Part shown: one piece after another, positions 45,426 through 54,096 of the stretch
Layout: every line of letters starts with the position of its first letter
Numbering within the stretch: the stretch's first letter is position 1
Source: Labrys sp. WJW
GTDB taxonomy: Bacteria > Pseudomonadota > Alphaproteobacteria > Rhizobiales > Labraceae
Direction: 5' to 3'
Length of the DNA: 64,000 nt
NCBI RefSeq assembly: GCF_001676615.1
Contig: NZ_LYXZ01000035.1
Coordinates: 1 to 64,000 of the forward strand
The notes under the pieces: generated by a model
Told to the model about the DNA's origin: nothing
Databases searched by the model: none
What the model saw: only the letters and a program-made list of their open reading frames with translations
Position numbers and translations under genes: made by a program

Positions 45426-45487
45426 CTGAACGGTAACACTATGAAACATCGGCATTGATCAATCCAACGAATGTTTCTAATGTTCAG
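45426..45487. promoter_or_regulatory. Nested symmetric elements in DUF1127/LysR intergenic region
   Basis: Three symmetric elements lie almost concentrically: CTGAAC (45426-45431) with GTTCAG (45482-45487), GAAACAT (45443-45449) with ATGTTTC (45471-45477), and the perfect palindrome ATTGATCAAT (45454-45463). The location between a divergent LysR gene and its probable target fits a LysR recognition and activation site. Confidence 0.5.
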
Positions 45488-45563
45488 CATAAGCGATTGT
45501 TATCGTGCTCCTTGATGGCGCGTGGAGGCACGCACCTCAGGCAATAGCGAGGCGAGGGTGGCC

Positions 45564-46442
45564 ATGGCAGTGCTGTTGGATATCGATCAGCTCAGGACCT
45601 TCATCGCCATCGCCGAAACGGGCAGCTTCACCCGCGCTGCCGACATCGTCTTCAAGACGCAATCGGCGGTCTCCATGCAGATGAAGCGGCTGGAGGAACG
45701 CATCGGCAAGCCGATCTTCGAGCGGGACGGGCGGGCTTCCCGGCTGACGGAAGACGGCGACAAGCTGCTCGACTATGCCCGCCGCATCGTCAAGCTCAAC
45801 ATGGACGCGGTCTGTGCTTTCTCGCAGAACGAATTGACCGGACGAGTGCGCATCGGCATTCCCGACGACTACGCCGACCGCTACCTGCCCGAGATCATGG
45901 CGCGCTTCTCGCAGGCCAATCCCCGGGTCGAGGTGACCATCGTCTGCGAGCCGACGCCCATGCTGATCGAACGTATCAATACCAATGATCTCGATCTCGC
46001 CATCATCACCCATGTCGAGCACAAGGGAGCTGCCGAATTCGTGCGTCATGAGCGCCTGCTCTGGGTGACCTCGAGCCGGCACCAGGTCCATACCGAGACG
46101 CCGCTGCCGCTCGCGCTCGGCCGTCCGAGCTGCGGCTGGCGGCAGGCGGCGCAGGAAAGGCTCGAAACCATCAATCGCAGCTATCGCGTGCTCTATTCGA
46201 GCTGGAATTCCACGGCGGTCGGCGCCATGGTCCTGGCCGGCCTGGCGGTCTCCGTGCTGCCCGAAAGCGCGCTGAAGCCGGGCATGCGTGTCCTCGGTCC
46301 CACCGACGGCTTCCCGCCGCTGCCGTCCTGCAAGATCGGCCTGGTGCGCAATTGGCGCGAGCAGACCTCGCTGGCCGACGCCCTGGCGGGCCTGATCATC
46401 CAGAGTCTCGATAATCTGGCCCAGAACGAAGCGGCGGAATAA
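45564..46442 (+). CDS. LysR-family transcriptional regulator
   Basis: A 292-residue regulator. The N-terminal helix-turn-helix reads DQLRTFIAIAETGSFTRAA then TQSAVSMQMKRLEERIG, followed by the effector domain (RVRIGIPDDYADRYLPEIM). The effector-domain part is typical of the group regulating DUF1127 genes in rhizobia. GAGG lies seven bases before ATG 45564, with an extra in-frame start at 45522 lacking support. Divergent from the DUF1127 gene. Confidence 0.93.
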   Translation: MAVLLDIDQLRTFIAIAETGSFTRAADIVFKTQSAVSMQMKRLEERIGKPIFERDGRASRLTEDGDKLLDYARRIVKLNMDAVCAFSQNELTGRVRIGIPDDYADRYLPEIMARFSQANPRVEVTIVCEPTPMLIERINTNDLDLAIITHVEHKGAAEFVRHERLLWVTSSRHQVHTETPLPLALGRPSCGWRQAAQERLETINRSYRVLYSSWNSTAVGAMVLAGLAVSVLPESALKPGMRVLGPTDGFPPLPSCKIGLVRNWREQTSLADALAGLIIQSLDNLAQNEAAE

Positions 46443-46510
46443 AGCTGCCGGTTTGCAGGAGGTGAGGAGTTGTCGATCTGACACTCCCCTTCCCCGACCA
46501 CCCCGCATAT

Positions 46511-47368
46511 TCAAGCCGCGCTTTTCAGCGGGTTTGGCGAGCCCTGGTTCGCCAGGACCAGCGCCGAGGCCGGATTGAGGCTGTCCACCATGGTGGTCGG
46601 GATCAGGATGGTCGCGCCCCGCTCCTTGGTCGTTTCGTAGATGATGTTCATGGCCCTGAGCTGCAGGGCGGCGGGATGGCTGGCATAGGTCTCGGCCGCC
46701 TCCACGAACTTGCTGGCGACTTCGGCTTCCGCCGAGCCGAGAATGACGCGTGCTTCTCTTTCCCGTTCGGCCTGGGCCTGGCGCGACATCGCGTCCTGGA
46801 GGGCCACCGGGATCGCGACGTCGCGGATCTCCACCGACATCACGGTGATGCCCCATTCGGCGGTCTTGCCGCCGATGACGTCGCGCAGGCGCTCGTCGGC
46901 TGCCTTGCGGTCGGACAGCAGGGAGGACAGCATCGAGGCACCGATCATTTCGCGCAGCGAGGTCTGGGCGACCCGGTCGATCGCCTCGCGGTAATGGGTG
47001 ATCGCCAGCGCCGCCTTCTGGGCATCATGCACGTGCCAGAAGATGATGGCATCGACATTGACGGGTACGGTGTCGCGCGTCAGGGCCTGTTCGGCGTTGA
47101 AGGCGGTGGTCTGGATGCGCTCGTCGATCACGGCCACGACATTGTCGATGACCGGAATGATCAGGAACAGGCCGGGGCCATAGACGCCCTGCAGATTGCC
47201 GGCGCGCAGCACCACGAATTTCTGCCAGGTGTTGGCCATCTTGAGGGAGGCCGCGACGACGAGGGCGAACAGGAATAACAGGCCCGCGAGCCAGTACTGG
47301 CCGAGATAGGCCGAGCCCGCACCGGCGAGGGTGAGAATGCTCGTGACGAACAGGGTGATGGGGTTCAT
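46511..47368 (-). CDS. SPFH-domain slipin (stomatin-like) protein
   Basis: A 285-residue stomatin-family protein. An N-terminal hairpin of two hydrophobic segments (1-45) anchors it, followed by the SPFH core: WQKFVVLRAGNLQGVYGPGL, FLIIPVIDNVVAVIDERIQT and VNVDAIIFWHVHDAQKAAL, then an Ala/Glu coiled-coil (AQAEREREARVILGSAEAEV). Slipins form membrane scaffolds and often work with an NfeD protease, but none is next to it here. Confidence 0.93.
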   Translation of the reverse strand: MNPITLFVTSILTLAGAGSAYLGQYWLAGLLFLFALVVAASLKMANTWQKFVVLRAGNLQGVYGPGLFLIIPVIDNVVAVIDERIQTTAFNAEQALTRDTVPVNVDAIIFWHVHDAQKAALAITHYREAIDRVAQTSLREMIGASMLSSLLSDRKAADERLRDVIGGKTAEWGITVMSVEIRDVAIPVALQDAMSRQAQAEREREARVILGSAEAEVASKFVEAAETYASHPAALQLRAMNIIYETTKERGATILIPTTMVDSLNPASALVLANQGSPNPLKSAA

Positions 47369-47589
47369 GGCGATACTCCCGGAACGGGCGTCGAGGCGTC
47401 ATCGCCTCCTGGCGCCAGTTCCTGGTTCCGCCGCATCCTGCGGGTCCTGGTGACCCCGAGGGGAGCAAGGCGTTACGGCGGAGCAATCCCGAGCATGGCG
47501 GGCCGGGGCCGCAGTCCCGCCCTGAATATGGCCATCGCCGCCGCGCACTTAAAGAGGAACCCTGGCAGCGCCCGGAACCCGGCGGGGCC

Positions 47590-48015
47590 TCAGGGACGGG
47601 TCATCAGCTGGTTCGTCAGCAGGCGCCGGTAGAGCACCGCGAGCACCACGGCGAAAAAGCCGTCGAACAGGGCGAACCACAGGAAACCGCCGCCGCAGAG
47701 GAGCCAGATCAAGGCCATCCACAGGCGGCCGCCGATGCCGATCAGGTTGGGCATACGGGCTATCAACGGCCTGTGCCAGCCGGGAACATAGAGCGCGGTG
47801 ACGAGCAGCAGCGTGGCGCCCCAGCCGCGTTCCCAACCCACCGGAACGGCTTCCGGCAGGCCCGCCATCTGCGAAACCCAGCCGGGGCAGAAAATGCAGG
47901 CGAGCCCGATCAGCACATGCACGACCATGTTGAAGCCGAGGACGATCCGATAGCTGCGCAGGGCCCTGGCGGCCTGCGCCATGGTCCATCCGAGGGTGAG
48001 AGTCTGATCGGTCAT
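47590..48015 (-). CDS. Four-helix membrane protein of unknown function
   Basis: A 141-residue protein with four hydrophobic segments (about 24-45, 68-84, 96-112, 114-132) and no recognised catalytic motif. It starts 16 bases after the cytochrome gene stop and is the last gene of the alpha-dioxygenase-like operon. Its topology suggests a small integral partner, perhaps of the cytochrome. The start at 48015 gives a family-like length; longer frames are Arg-rich and implausible. Confidence 0.7.
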   Translation of the reverse strand: MTDQTLTLGWTMAQAARALRSYRIVLGFNMVVHVLIGLACIFCPGWVSQMAGLPEAVPVGWERGWGATLLLVTALYVPGWHRPLIARMPNLIGIGGRLWMALIWLLCGGGFLWFALFDGFFAVVLAVLYRRLLTNQLMTRP

Positions 48016-48031
48016 GGTTGGGGTCTCCCGG

Positions 48032-49582
48032 TCAGAAGGTGAGCAGATAGGCAAGCAGATCCGATTTGGCCGGTGCCGGCAGATCGGTGCCGTAGAGATG
48101 GCCGTCCCTGCCGTTGCCGGCCTGGGCAGTGTCGAAGCAGAAGCCCGCTGCCGGCGGTGGCGGGGCCTTGGGGTTGCAGGGCGGCGAGAGGAAGCCGCCA
48201 TTGACGGCATCGACGACGTCGCTGCCGCGCAGATAGGCCGACGGGCGCTCGGCGGGCGGGGCGAGCAGATCCTTCAGCGTGGGAACGGCGCCGTTGTGCA
48301 GATAGGGCCCGCGCAGCCACAGGCCATCGAGCGGGAGATTGGCGTAGCCATCGGTCTTTTCGAAGGATCTGAAGGCGTAGGGCGTGCCGGCGAACAATTC
48401 GGTGAGCTGTCTTTGCCGGAAGGCCGGCGTGTAGCTGTCGAGGCGTGCCCTGTCGGTGCCGAGGCGCGCGATGGGATCGACCTTGCCTATCGTCTCGCCC
48501 TGGAACTGATAGCCCGCCGGATCCTGCTCGCCATGGCAGGAACTGCAGGCGCTCCTGTAGACAGTGCGCCCCCGCGCGACGGCACCGGCATCGGGCCGGT
48601 TGGGAGAGGCCGGCGGTTTGAGCGTGAGCAGCCAGTCGGCAACGCGCTTGATGGCGGCATGGTCGACCGTCTCGGGGGTGACGCCGGCGCCGAGCGCGGC
48701 CGAGAGATTGCGCTCGGCCAGCGAGGTGTTGTTGCCGTCCCAGTGCAGATGCATGCCCTCGCGCGGTCCCTGTTCGAAGACGGCGGGGAAGTCGGCGGCA
48801 CCGATCACCTCGGCCGGAGTCAGCGTCGAGGCGGGGATCTTCATCTGCACCACCTTGTAGGGATTGAAGGTGTCGACCCGGCCCGGACCCCAGTCGGGCT
48901 GGCGCGCGAGCAGCGATTCGAGCCTGGCATGCCGCGCAATCAGGCCTTCGCGCAGCGTAGGCAGCACCAGATAGCGCCAGGCGACCTTCTCGACCACGCC
49001 GAAGCGATGGCCGGCGGCTTCGGCCGCGGGAATCAGCGTATCCGGCGCCATGCGTTCGTCGGCGGCCGTCGACAGGACGAAGCGTACGAAACGTTCGAAC
49101 TGAAGATTGTTGGAGGGCATTGCCGGTACGGTGATGCGGGGGCCGTTCGCGCTCAAGCGATAGGTGCCGGTGTGGCAGACGGCGCAGTTGAGCCAGACCA
49201 TATCGACGCCGCGCACCGTCCGGCGCGAGACCCCGATGGGCAGGTCGCGCTGTCGCCCGAGGCTGTCCTTTTCATAGAGGAAGCCGAAGGCGCTGTAGTC
49301 GTCGCGCCGTTCGAAGGTATCCGGGAACAGCCTGGGCAGGGCCTGCCAGACCCGGTAGGGAATGCCGCTTTCCGTCTCCGAGCCGATCGAGCCATATTTG
49401 AAATGCTCGGCTATGTCGGCATAGCGTGGCGTATCGTTGCGGGTGAACAGGATGGCCGCCGTCAAAGCGAGATAGACAACCGCCACCAGGGCGGCGATGA
49501 GCACGAGCCGCACCGGCTGCCATTTCCGGCGGCGTTGCGCCAGTTGGCGCTCGACTTCGGTGACGAAATAGGGTTCCGGCAT
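48032..49582 (-). CDS. Membrane-anchored di-haem c-type cytochrome
   Basis: A 516-residue protein with one N-terminal membrane anchor (LVLIAALVAVVYLALTAAIL) and two haem-c attachment sites: NCAVCHTGTY (about residue 116) and SACSSCHGEQ (about residue 350). GPGRVDTFNPYKV lies between them. Large di-haem proteins of this layout include the RoxA-like oxygenases and the di-haem peroxidases. Haem content says it is active outside the cytoplasm, so it probably receives or donates electrons there for the operon. GAGGA lies about eight bases before the start. Confidence 0.8.
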   Translation of the reverse strand: MPEPYFVTEVERQLAQRRRKWQPVRLVLIAALVAVVYLALTAAILFTRNDTPRYADIAEHFKYGSIGSETESGIPYRVWQALPRLFPDTFERRDDYSAFGFLYEKDSLGRQRDLPIGVSRRTVRGVDMVWLNCAVCHTGTYRLSANGPRITVPAMPSNNLQFERFVRFVLSTAADERMAPDTLIPAAEAAGHRFGVVEKVAWRYLVLPTLREGLIARHARLESLLARQPDWGPGRVDTFNPYKVVQMKIPASTLTPAEVIGAADFPAVFEQGPREGMHLHWDGNNTSLAERNLSAALGAGVTPETVDHAAIKRVADWLLTLKPPASPNRPDAGAVARGRTVYRSACSSCHGEQDPAGYQFQGETIGKVDPIARLGTDRARLDSYTPAFRQRQLTELFAGTPYAFRSFEKTDGYANLPLDGLWLRGPYLHNGAVPTLKDLLAPPAERPSAYLRGSDVVDAVNGGFLSPPCNPKAPPPPAAGFCFDTAQAGNGRDGHLYGTDLPAPAKSDLLAYLLTF

Positions 49583-49626
49583 CGTGCTTTTCCTCAGATG
49601 TGGTCGAGCGCCAGCCTCCGATCGGC

Positions 49627-51063
49627 TCATGAAACGGGGTGAGGGGTTTTGCGTTTTCGTGCAGTTCCGGCGGTGCTGGCCAATGCCGGAGCGGGGCTCG
49701 AACCGGACGGAACCCCACCGGGAATGACCAGATCGGGCTTGGTCGCATAGATCGAGTAGAGGGCAGCCAGCATGGCGTCGCGGTCGGGAAAGCGCTGCTC
49801 CTCGTAGCAGCCCAGCGGATTCTTGGCCGCGTTGACCAGGCATTTGTTGCAATAGGTGCAGGGATTGGCCGGGCGGTCGTGGCCGGCCTGCCATTGCCGG
49901 GGCAGGTCGTTGTTGGCGATGAGGGAGCGGGCAATCGCCACCCCGTCGCACTGGCCCGAGGCGAGGGCCTGACGGACCACCGAGGCTGTCTGGAAACCGC
50001 CAGTGACCAGCACCGGGATGGTGAGGACCTGCTTGAACTGGCAGGCTTCCTCCAGGCTGATGCCCTCGATGCCATGGCCCTTCTTCATGCGGAACCACAG
50101 CCAGCGGAAGATCGGGCGCAGGGCCGGATAGCGGAAGAGGAGGAAATTGCGCAGGCCATACAGGCCGGAGGCGATCATGGCGTCGTAGACGACCGCCAGC
50201 GTTTCGAGCGAAAGGTCGCCGGGCGGGTTGAGGGGATGGGGGAAGAGAGAGCCGATGGAGACATGGATGGCATCGACCCCCGCCGCCTGGCAGTAGCGCG
50301 CCACCTCGATGGTCTCGTCGATAGTGTTGCCCTTCTTTTCCCAAGGGATGACATTGTTGCGATCGACCGCGCTGAGCTTGACCTGCAGATGAAAATCCCG
50401 GCCGACATGGCTGCGGATCGAGCGGATCACCTCCAGGAGGAAGCGCGCCCGGTTGGGCAGGGAGCCGCCATAGTGGTCGGTACGGTCGTTGATGCCGGAG
50501 GAAAGGAACTGGGTGAAGAGGTAGCCGTTGGCCGCGTGCAGTTCGACGCCGTCGCAGCCCGCCTCGCGCGCCCGCCAGGCCGCGCGCCCGAATTTCTCGA
50601 CCAGGATGCCGATCTCGCCCGGCGTCATCGCCTGGGTCGGAAAGCCGTGCAAAGTCTCGCGCGCATTGGTGGGGCTGGCCACCGGACGATGCTGGTTGGT
50701 GACGCCAGGCACGTCCATCTGCCGGCCCGAATGGCTGAGCTGCATGATGAAGCGGCAATCATGGACGTGGACGGCCTCGGCAATCCGAGCCCAGAGCGGA
50801 ATGAAGGCATCGCGATGGTTGGTGGCATAATTGGCCGCGATCCGGCCCTCGATCGCCACTGGCACGAAGGAGGTGATGATGGCGCCGATGCCTCCCCGGG
50901 CGAACTTGCTCTCCCAGTTGAGGCGCGTCTGGGTGGGCGAACCGTCCTCATTGTCCCAGCGTCCCGAAATGCTGGAACGGAAGATGCGGTTCTTCACCGT
51001 GAGATTGCGGAAATGAAGGGGCGTGAAGATCGGATCCTCGCCGGTTGATTGAGGTGGTCTCAT
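49627..51063 (-). CDS. NADH:flavin oxidoreductase, Old Yellow Enzyme family
   Basis: A 478-residue FMN enzyme of the Old Yellow Enzyme/2,4-dienoyl-CoA reductase type. The barrel markers are FRNLTVKNRIFRSSISGRW, MQLSHSGRQ, GCDGVELHAANGYLFTQFLS, YGGSLPNRARF and TGGFQTASVV. A Cys-rich segment CTYCNKCLVNAAKNPLGC (C-x2-C-x2-C-x10-C) follows the barrel, positioned as in enzymes that bind an iron-sulfur cluster, though the spacing differs from FadH. Such enzymes reduce activated double bonds or peroxides. The ATG overlaps the upstream stop by four bases. Confidence 0.87.
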   Translation of the reverse strand: MRPPQSTGEDPIFTPLHFRNLTVKNRIFRSSISGRWDNEDGSPTQTRLNWESKFARGGIGAIITSFVPVAIEGRIAANYATNHRDAFIPLWARIAEAVHVHDCRFIMQLSHSGRQMDVPGVTNQHRPVASPTNARETLHGFPTQAMTPGEIGILVEKFGRAAWRAREAGCDGVELHAANGYLFTQFLSSGINDRTDHYGGSLPNRARFLLEVIRSIRSHVGRDFHLQVKLSAVDRNNVIPWEKKGNTIDETIEVARYCQAAGVDAIHVSIGSLFPHPLNPPGDLSLETLAVVYDAMIASGLYGLRNFLLFRYPALRPIFRWLWFRMKKGHGIEGISLEEACQFKQVLTIPVLVTGGFQTASVVRQALASGQCDGVAIARSLIANNDLPRQWQAGHDRPANPCTYCNKCLVNAAKNPLGCYEEQRFPDRDAMLAALYSIYATKPDLVIPGGVPSGSSPAPALASTAGTARKRKTPHPVS

Positions 51064-51959
51064 GGCTCGTCGTCCTCGGTGCGGGCCGCTGTCCAGATCC
51101 CGGCGAGCAGCCGGAACACGAAGCCGGAGGCCGGGCAGGCGCTCCAGGAGGCGGATTGGAAGGCGGTGGCGGGATCGAGCGTGCGCCCGGCGGCATAAGC
51201 GAGCTTGAACCTCACCAGGGCGCCGGGTTCCAGCGAGCCGCCGGGGATGTCGGCCACGCCCTTGGCCTGGCGCAGCACCGAGTCGGGTGCGGCGAGCGAG
51301 GCGATCGCCGCCGCCGTGCCATCGAGGGCGAAGCGGCGGCCGGGGTCGTCATGATGGGCGCGCAGCCGGTCGAGGCTCGCCACCAGATTGTGCACGGCGA
51401 TGCCGACGGCATGGATGGCGACCGGATCGCGGCCGACCGCGCCGGCCAGGATGTTCCTGTCGGCATGCAGCGTGCCGAACAGCGCCTGCTGCAGCCAGAG
51501 CAGCGGGTTGGCGGTGCGGGCGGCAGCATCGAAGCGAACGGCCGCGTCCCACAGGCGTTGGGCTTCCGCTTCCTGCGGCGTGAAGGCCGGGTCGAATTGG
51601 CGGGCGATCACGGCTTGCAGCGCCGGCCCCACCTGTTCGCGCGGGCCGGTGCCCCTGACATAGGCGACCAGCGGGTGCTTGCCGGACAGCTCGGGCAGAG
51701 CCGCATCGTGCAGCCGGGCGGCGAGGGCGGCCTGGGCCGCCCGGCGTGCTTCGTCATGGCGCCCCCGCATGGTCGGAAACGGGATGCCGTCGATGGCGAA
51801 TATCCGTGCCAGCCGGCCGGCCAGCATCCGGTTGAACAAGGGCCCTGCCTTGCCATAGGCGCGGTCGAGACGGGGATCGCGGTCGATTGCAGAGATGGTG
51901 GCGGCGTCCTCGACTTCGAGGAGATCGATCAGCAACGGGATATGGATGCGCCGGGCCAT
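51060..51959 (-). CDS. Hypothetical protein in the alpha-dioxygenase-like operon
   Basis: A 299-residue soluble protein of no recognised family. It is mostly helical with many Ala and Arg, and its C-terminus is acidic (RTEDDEP). It begins one base after the alpha-dioxygenase-like gene ends and overlaps the OYE gene by four bases, so it is translationally coupled to both. An Arg/His-rich central stretch could bind a cofactor, but this is not established. The start at 51959 is chosen because the frame continues upstream only through the neighbour's coding sequence. Confidence 0.65.
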   Translation of the reverse strand: MARRIHIPLLIDLLEVEDAATISAIDRDPRLDRAYGKAGPLFNRMLAGRLARIFAIDGIPFPTMRGRHDEARRAAQAALAARLHDAALPELSGKHPLVAYVRGTGPREQVGPALQAVIARQFDPAFTPQEAEAQRLWDAAVRFDAAARTANPLLWLQQALFGTLHADRNILAGAVGRDPVAIHAVGIAVHNLVASLDRLRAHHDDPGRRFALDGTAAAIASLAAPDSVLRQAKGVADIPGGSLEPGALVRFKLAYAAGRTLDPATAFQSASWSACPASGFVFRLLAGIWTAARTEDDEP

Positions 51960-51960
51960 C

Positions 51961-53793
51961 TCACCTGCTCGCCTTGGTCCAGGGGAAGAAGACGTTGCGC
52001 GTTGCGACGAAGGCAGGGGCGAGATCCGGGGCATGGCGCTGTAGCACGGTGAGGAGCGAGTTTTCCTGGACCCAGTGGAAGCCGGCCGGCGTATAGATCT
52101 CGGGACGGAAATCCTCGGTAAAGAAGCGGTCGCTCTTGAGGCGGCGCGAGGCCATCAGGATGAAGATGCGGAAGGCTGTGTCCGAAAAGCCGAAGCCGGG
52201 CGGCGAGCCATTGTGGGCGTTGCTCTCGGCCAGGGTGCCGACCAATAGGTCGACCTGCTCGACCGTGCCGTAGACCTCGGCAAGCTCGGCGCGCCAGGTC
52301 GTGTCGTTGGTGAGTTCCTCGAAAGTGCGCGGCACGGGCGCGCCGATCTGGCGCCGGAACTCGCAATAGCGTGGCACGCCGCGCTCTCGGTCGCGCAGAA
52401 TGTCGATGGCGGCGAGGTCGACGAAGATGTTCTCCTCCGCCCTCTTGTCGAGCCTTCTCAGCGTGTTGGGAAAATTGTGCAGCACCAGGGCGCCGGGATG
52501 GGACGTGCCGAGTGAATAGACGACGTCGAGAAAGCCGGCTTCCTGGTAGACGGCGCGGGTCTTGCCCGCGAAGACGTCGGTGAGGCTGCGTTCGAACAGG
52601 GCACCGTCGTCCTCGTGGCGTCGGAAGGAAAAGCTGTCCGGCATCAGCGAATGCAGGCGATAGCAGGCGGCGAATTCCTCCGTCATGGCATAGGGCGCCC
52701 CGTGATGGTTCTTGGGAGATCCCGGAATGCCCGACAGGATCTCGCCGTCGCCGATCCGGCCCTGGCTGTTCTTGAAGGCCTCGCCCAGCAGCCCGAAATA
52801 GTTGCCGCGCATGGCAAAACGGCCGGACGGGGAGTTCATCAGGGCCGGGGTCCACTCGACCGTGTGGATCTTGGCAAGCAAGGCGGCATTGACCAGGCGG
52901 GCCTTCTGGAACAGCCATTCGCCGGACTTGTCGGGATGGTCGATGCGCAGACGGTCGACGATGGCATTGTGCTCGCGGGCGAACAGCGTATGCAGCACGG
53001 AGAGGCCGACCCACCAATTGCCGTTGACGCCGGACAGTTCCGAACCCGGCTGCTTGGCCTCGGTATCGACCGGCAGATGGCCGCGTTCGTCGAGGTGGAT
53101 CTTGCCGTCGGCCCGGATCGTGCCGGTCGCGGGATCGCTGCGGATGCGGGTCTGCAGCGCCAGGTTGGAGCCATAGATTTGCGAGGCGTCCCACCAATGG
53201 CTCTCGGTATTGGTGTAGGCGGCCGGTCGCCCGGGCTGATCCGCCTGCGTCACGTCCGCCGGGGTCCGCAGCACCTCCATCGTCCTGGTTGGCCAGTCGT
53301 CTCCTTCCGGCACGTCGAAGCGATGGGGGTTGTCCTTCAGATTGGTGCCGTGGCTTAGCCAGTCATGCACCATGAACTGGATCCAGGCCGCCGCCAGCAC
53401 GTTCAGATGCGGCACGGGAACGAAGGCTTGTCGCGCCAGCAGCCTGGAACTGACCAGCCGCGGATTGGGCTCGTAAAGGGTCGGTTCCACCTCGCCATAG
53501 GTCTTGTCCAGGGCCACGTTGCGGCCAAAGCGCGTCTTGGCCCGCCCCATCCAGGGTTGAGCCAGATCGTTGTAACTGCCGTCGGCGGTGCGGAACTCAA
53601 GAATGTCGAAGCCATCGGCCGGGTCGGGGCGTGCCGGCGCGGTCTCGGTATCGAAGAGGTTGTTCTGCCTCAATATACCCCGGCTGCCGAGCATGATGGC
53701 CACGCTCACAGGGAAGGGCCAGCGGTACCAGACGCAAAAGCGGCTCGTTACCCGCGCCAGCAGGATCAGCAAACGATCGACAATTCCAGTCAT
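51961..53793 (-). CDS. Animal haem peroxidase family, alpha-dioxygenase-like fatty-acid oxygenase
   Basis: A 610-residue member of the cyclooxygenase/alpha-dioxygenase superfamily. The distal His143 lies in IQFMVHDWLSHG. The proximal His381 and the radical Tyr378 lie in CYRLHSLMPD, the Tyr-x-x-His spacing seen in plant alpha-dioxygenase and in COX. AKIHTVEWTPAL and DASQIYGSN are also conserved. In plants these enzymes add O2 to the alpha carbon of fatty acids to give 2-hydroperoxides. A hydrophobic N-terminus suggests membrane binding. GGGGGA precedes ATG 53793, the first gene of a five-gene operon. Tandem 11-base repeats lie about 80 bases upstream. Confidence 0.88.
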   Translation of the reverse strand: MTGIVDRLLILLARVTSRFCVWYRWPFPVSVAIMLGSRGILRQNNLFDTETAPARPDPADGFDILEFRTADGSYNDLAQPWMGRAKTRFGRNVALDKTYGEVEPTLYEPNPRLVSSRLLARQAFVPVPHLNVLAAAWIQFMVHDWLSHGTNLKDNPHRFDVPEGDDWPTRTMEVLRTPADVTQADQPGRPAAYTNTESHWWDASQIYGSNLALQTRIRSDPATGTIRADGKIHLDERGHLPVDTEAKQPGSELSGVNGNWWVGLSVLHTLFAREHNAIVDRLRIDHPDKSGEWLFQKARLVNAALLAKIHTVEWTPALMNSPSGRFAMRGNYFGLLGEAFKNSQGRIGDGEILSGIPGSPKNHHGAPYAMTEEFAACYRLHSLMPDSFSFRRHEDDGALFERSLTDVFAGKTRAVYQEAGFLDVVYSLGTSHPGALVLHNFPNTLRRLDKRAEENIFVDLAAIDILRDRERGVPRYCEFRRQIGAPVPRTFEELTNDTTWRAELAEVYGTVEQVDLLVGTLAESNAHNGSPPGFGFSDTAFRIFILMASRRLKSDRFFTEDFRPEIYTPAGFHWVQENSLLTVLQRHAPDLAPAFVATRNVFFPWTKASR

Positions 53794-54096
53794 TGCATCC
53801 CCCTTGTGGCAGCAATGATGGGTAGGATGTGCAGGTTTGTCGACTTTGAATTCCCGGCGGATCACCCCTGAATCACGGTATTGTCACGGTATTTGATGCA
53901 ATGAATTCTTAGATATTGAGGTCATCGTGGAATATTATACCTCGGAGGCAAAGGACCTCGGGGTTAATCTTTTGTTTTGTGAAATTTACATTGACGCTAG
54001 GGCAGGTCATGCTGGCGGCAATGAGCGCTGGCTGACCAGGGCCAACACATCAAAACGCTTTAGCCCATTGAATTTCGCGAAAGCCGTCGTGCGTTC
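53794..54096. other. 303-base region upstream of the alpha-dioxygenase-like operon
   Basis: Contains two tandem direct repeats of TCACGGTATT at 53873 and 53884 (11-base period). A plus-strand open frame at 53927-54118 has a GTG start and no family resemblance and is not called. AT-rich stretches at 53887-53990 suggest promoter sequence. Confidence 0.5.
53873..53894. promoter_or_regulatory. Tandem 11-base direct repeats upstream of operon
   Basis: TCACGGTATT occurs twice in succession with an 11-base period, close to one helical turn, 80-100 bases before the start of the minus-strand oxygenase gene. Side-by-side binding by a regulator is plausible. Confidence 0.45.
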
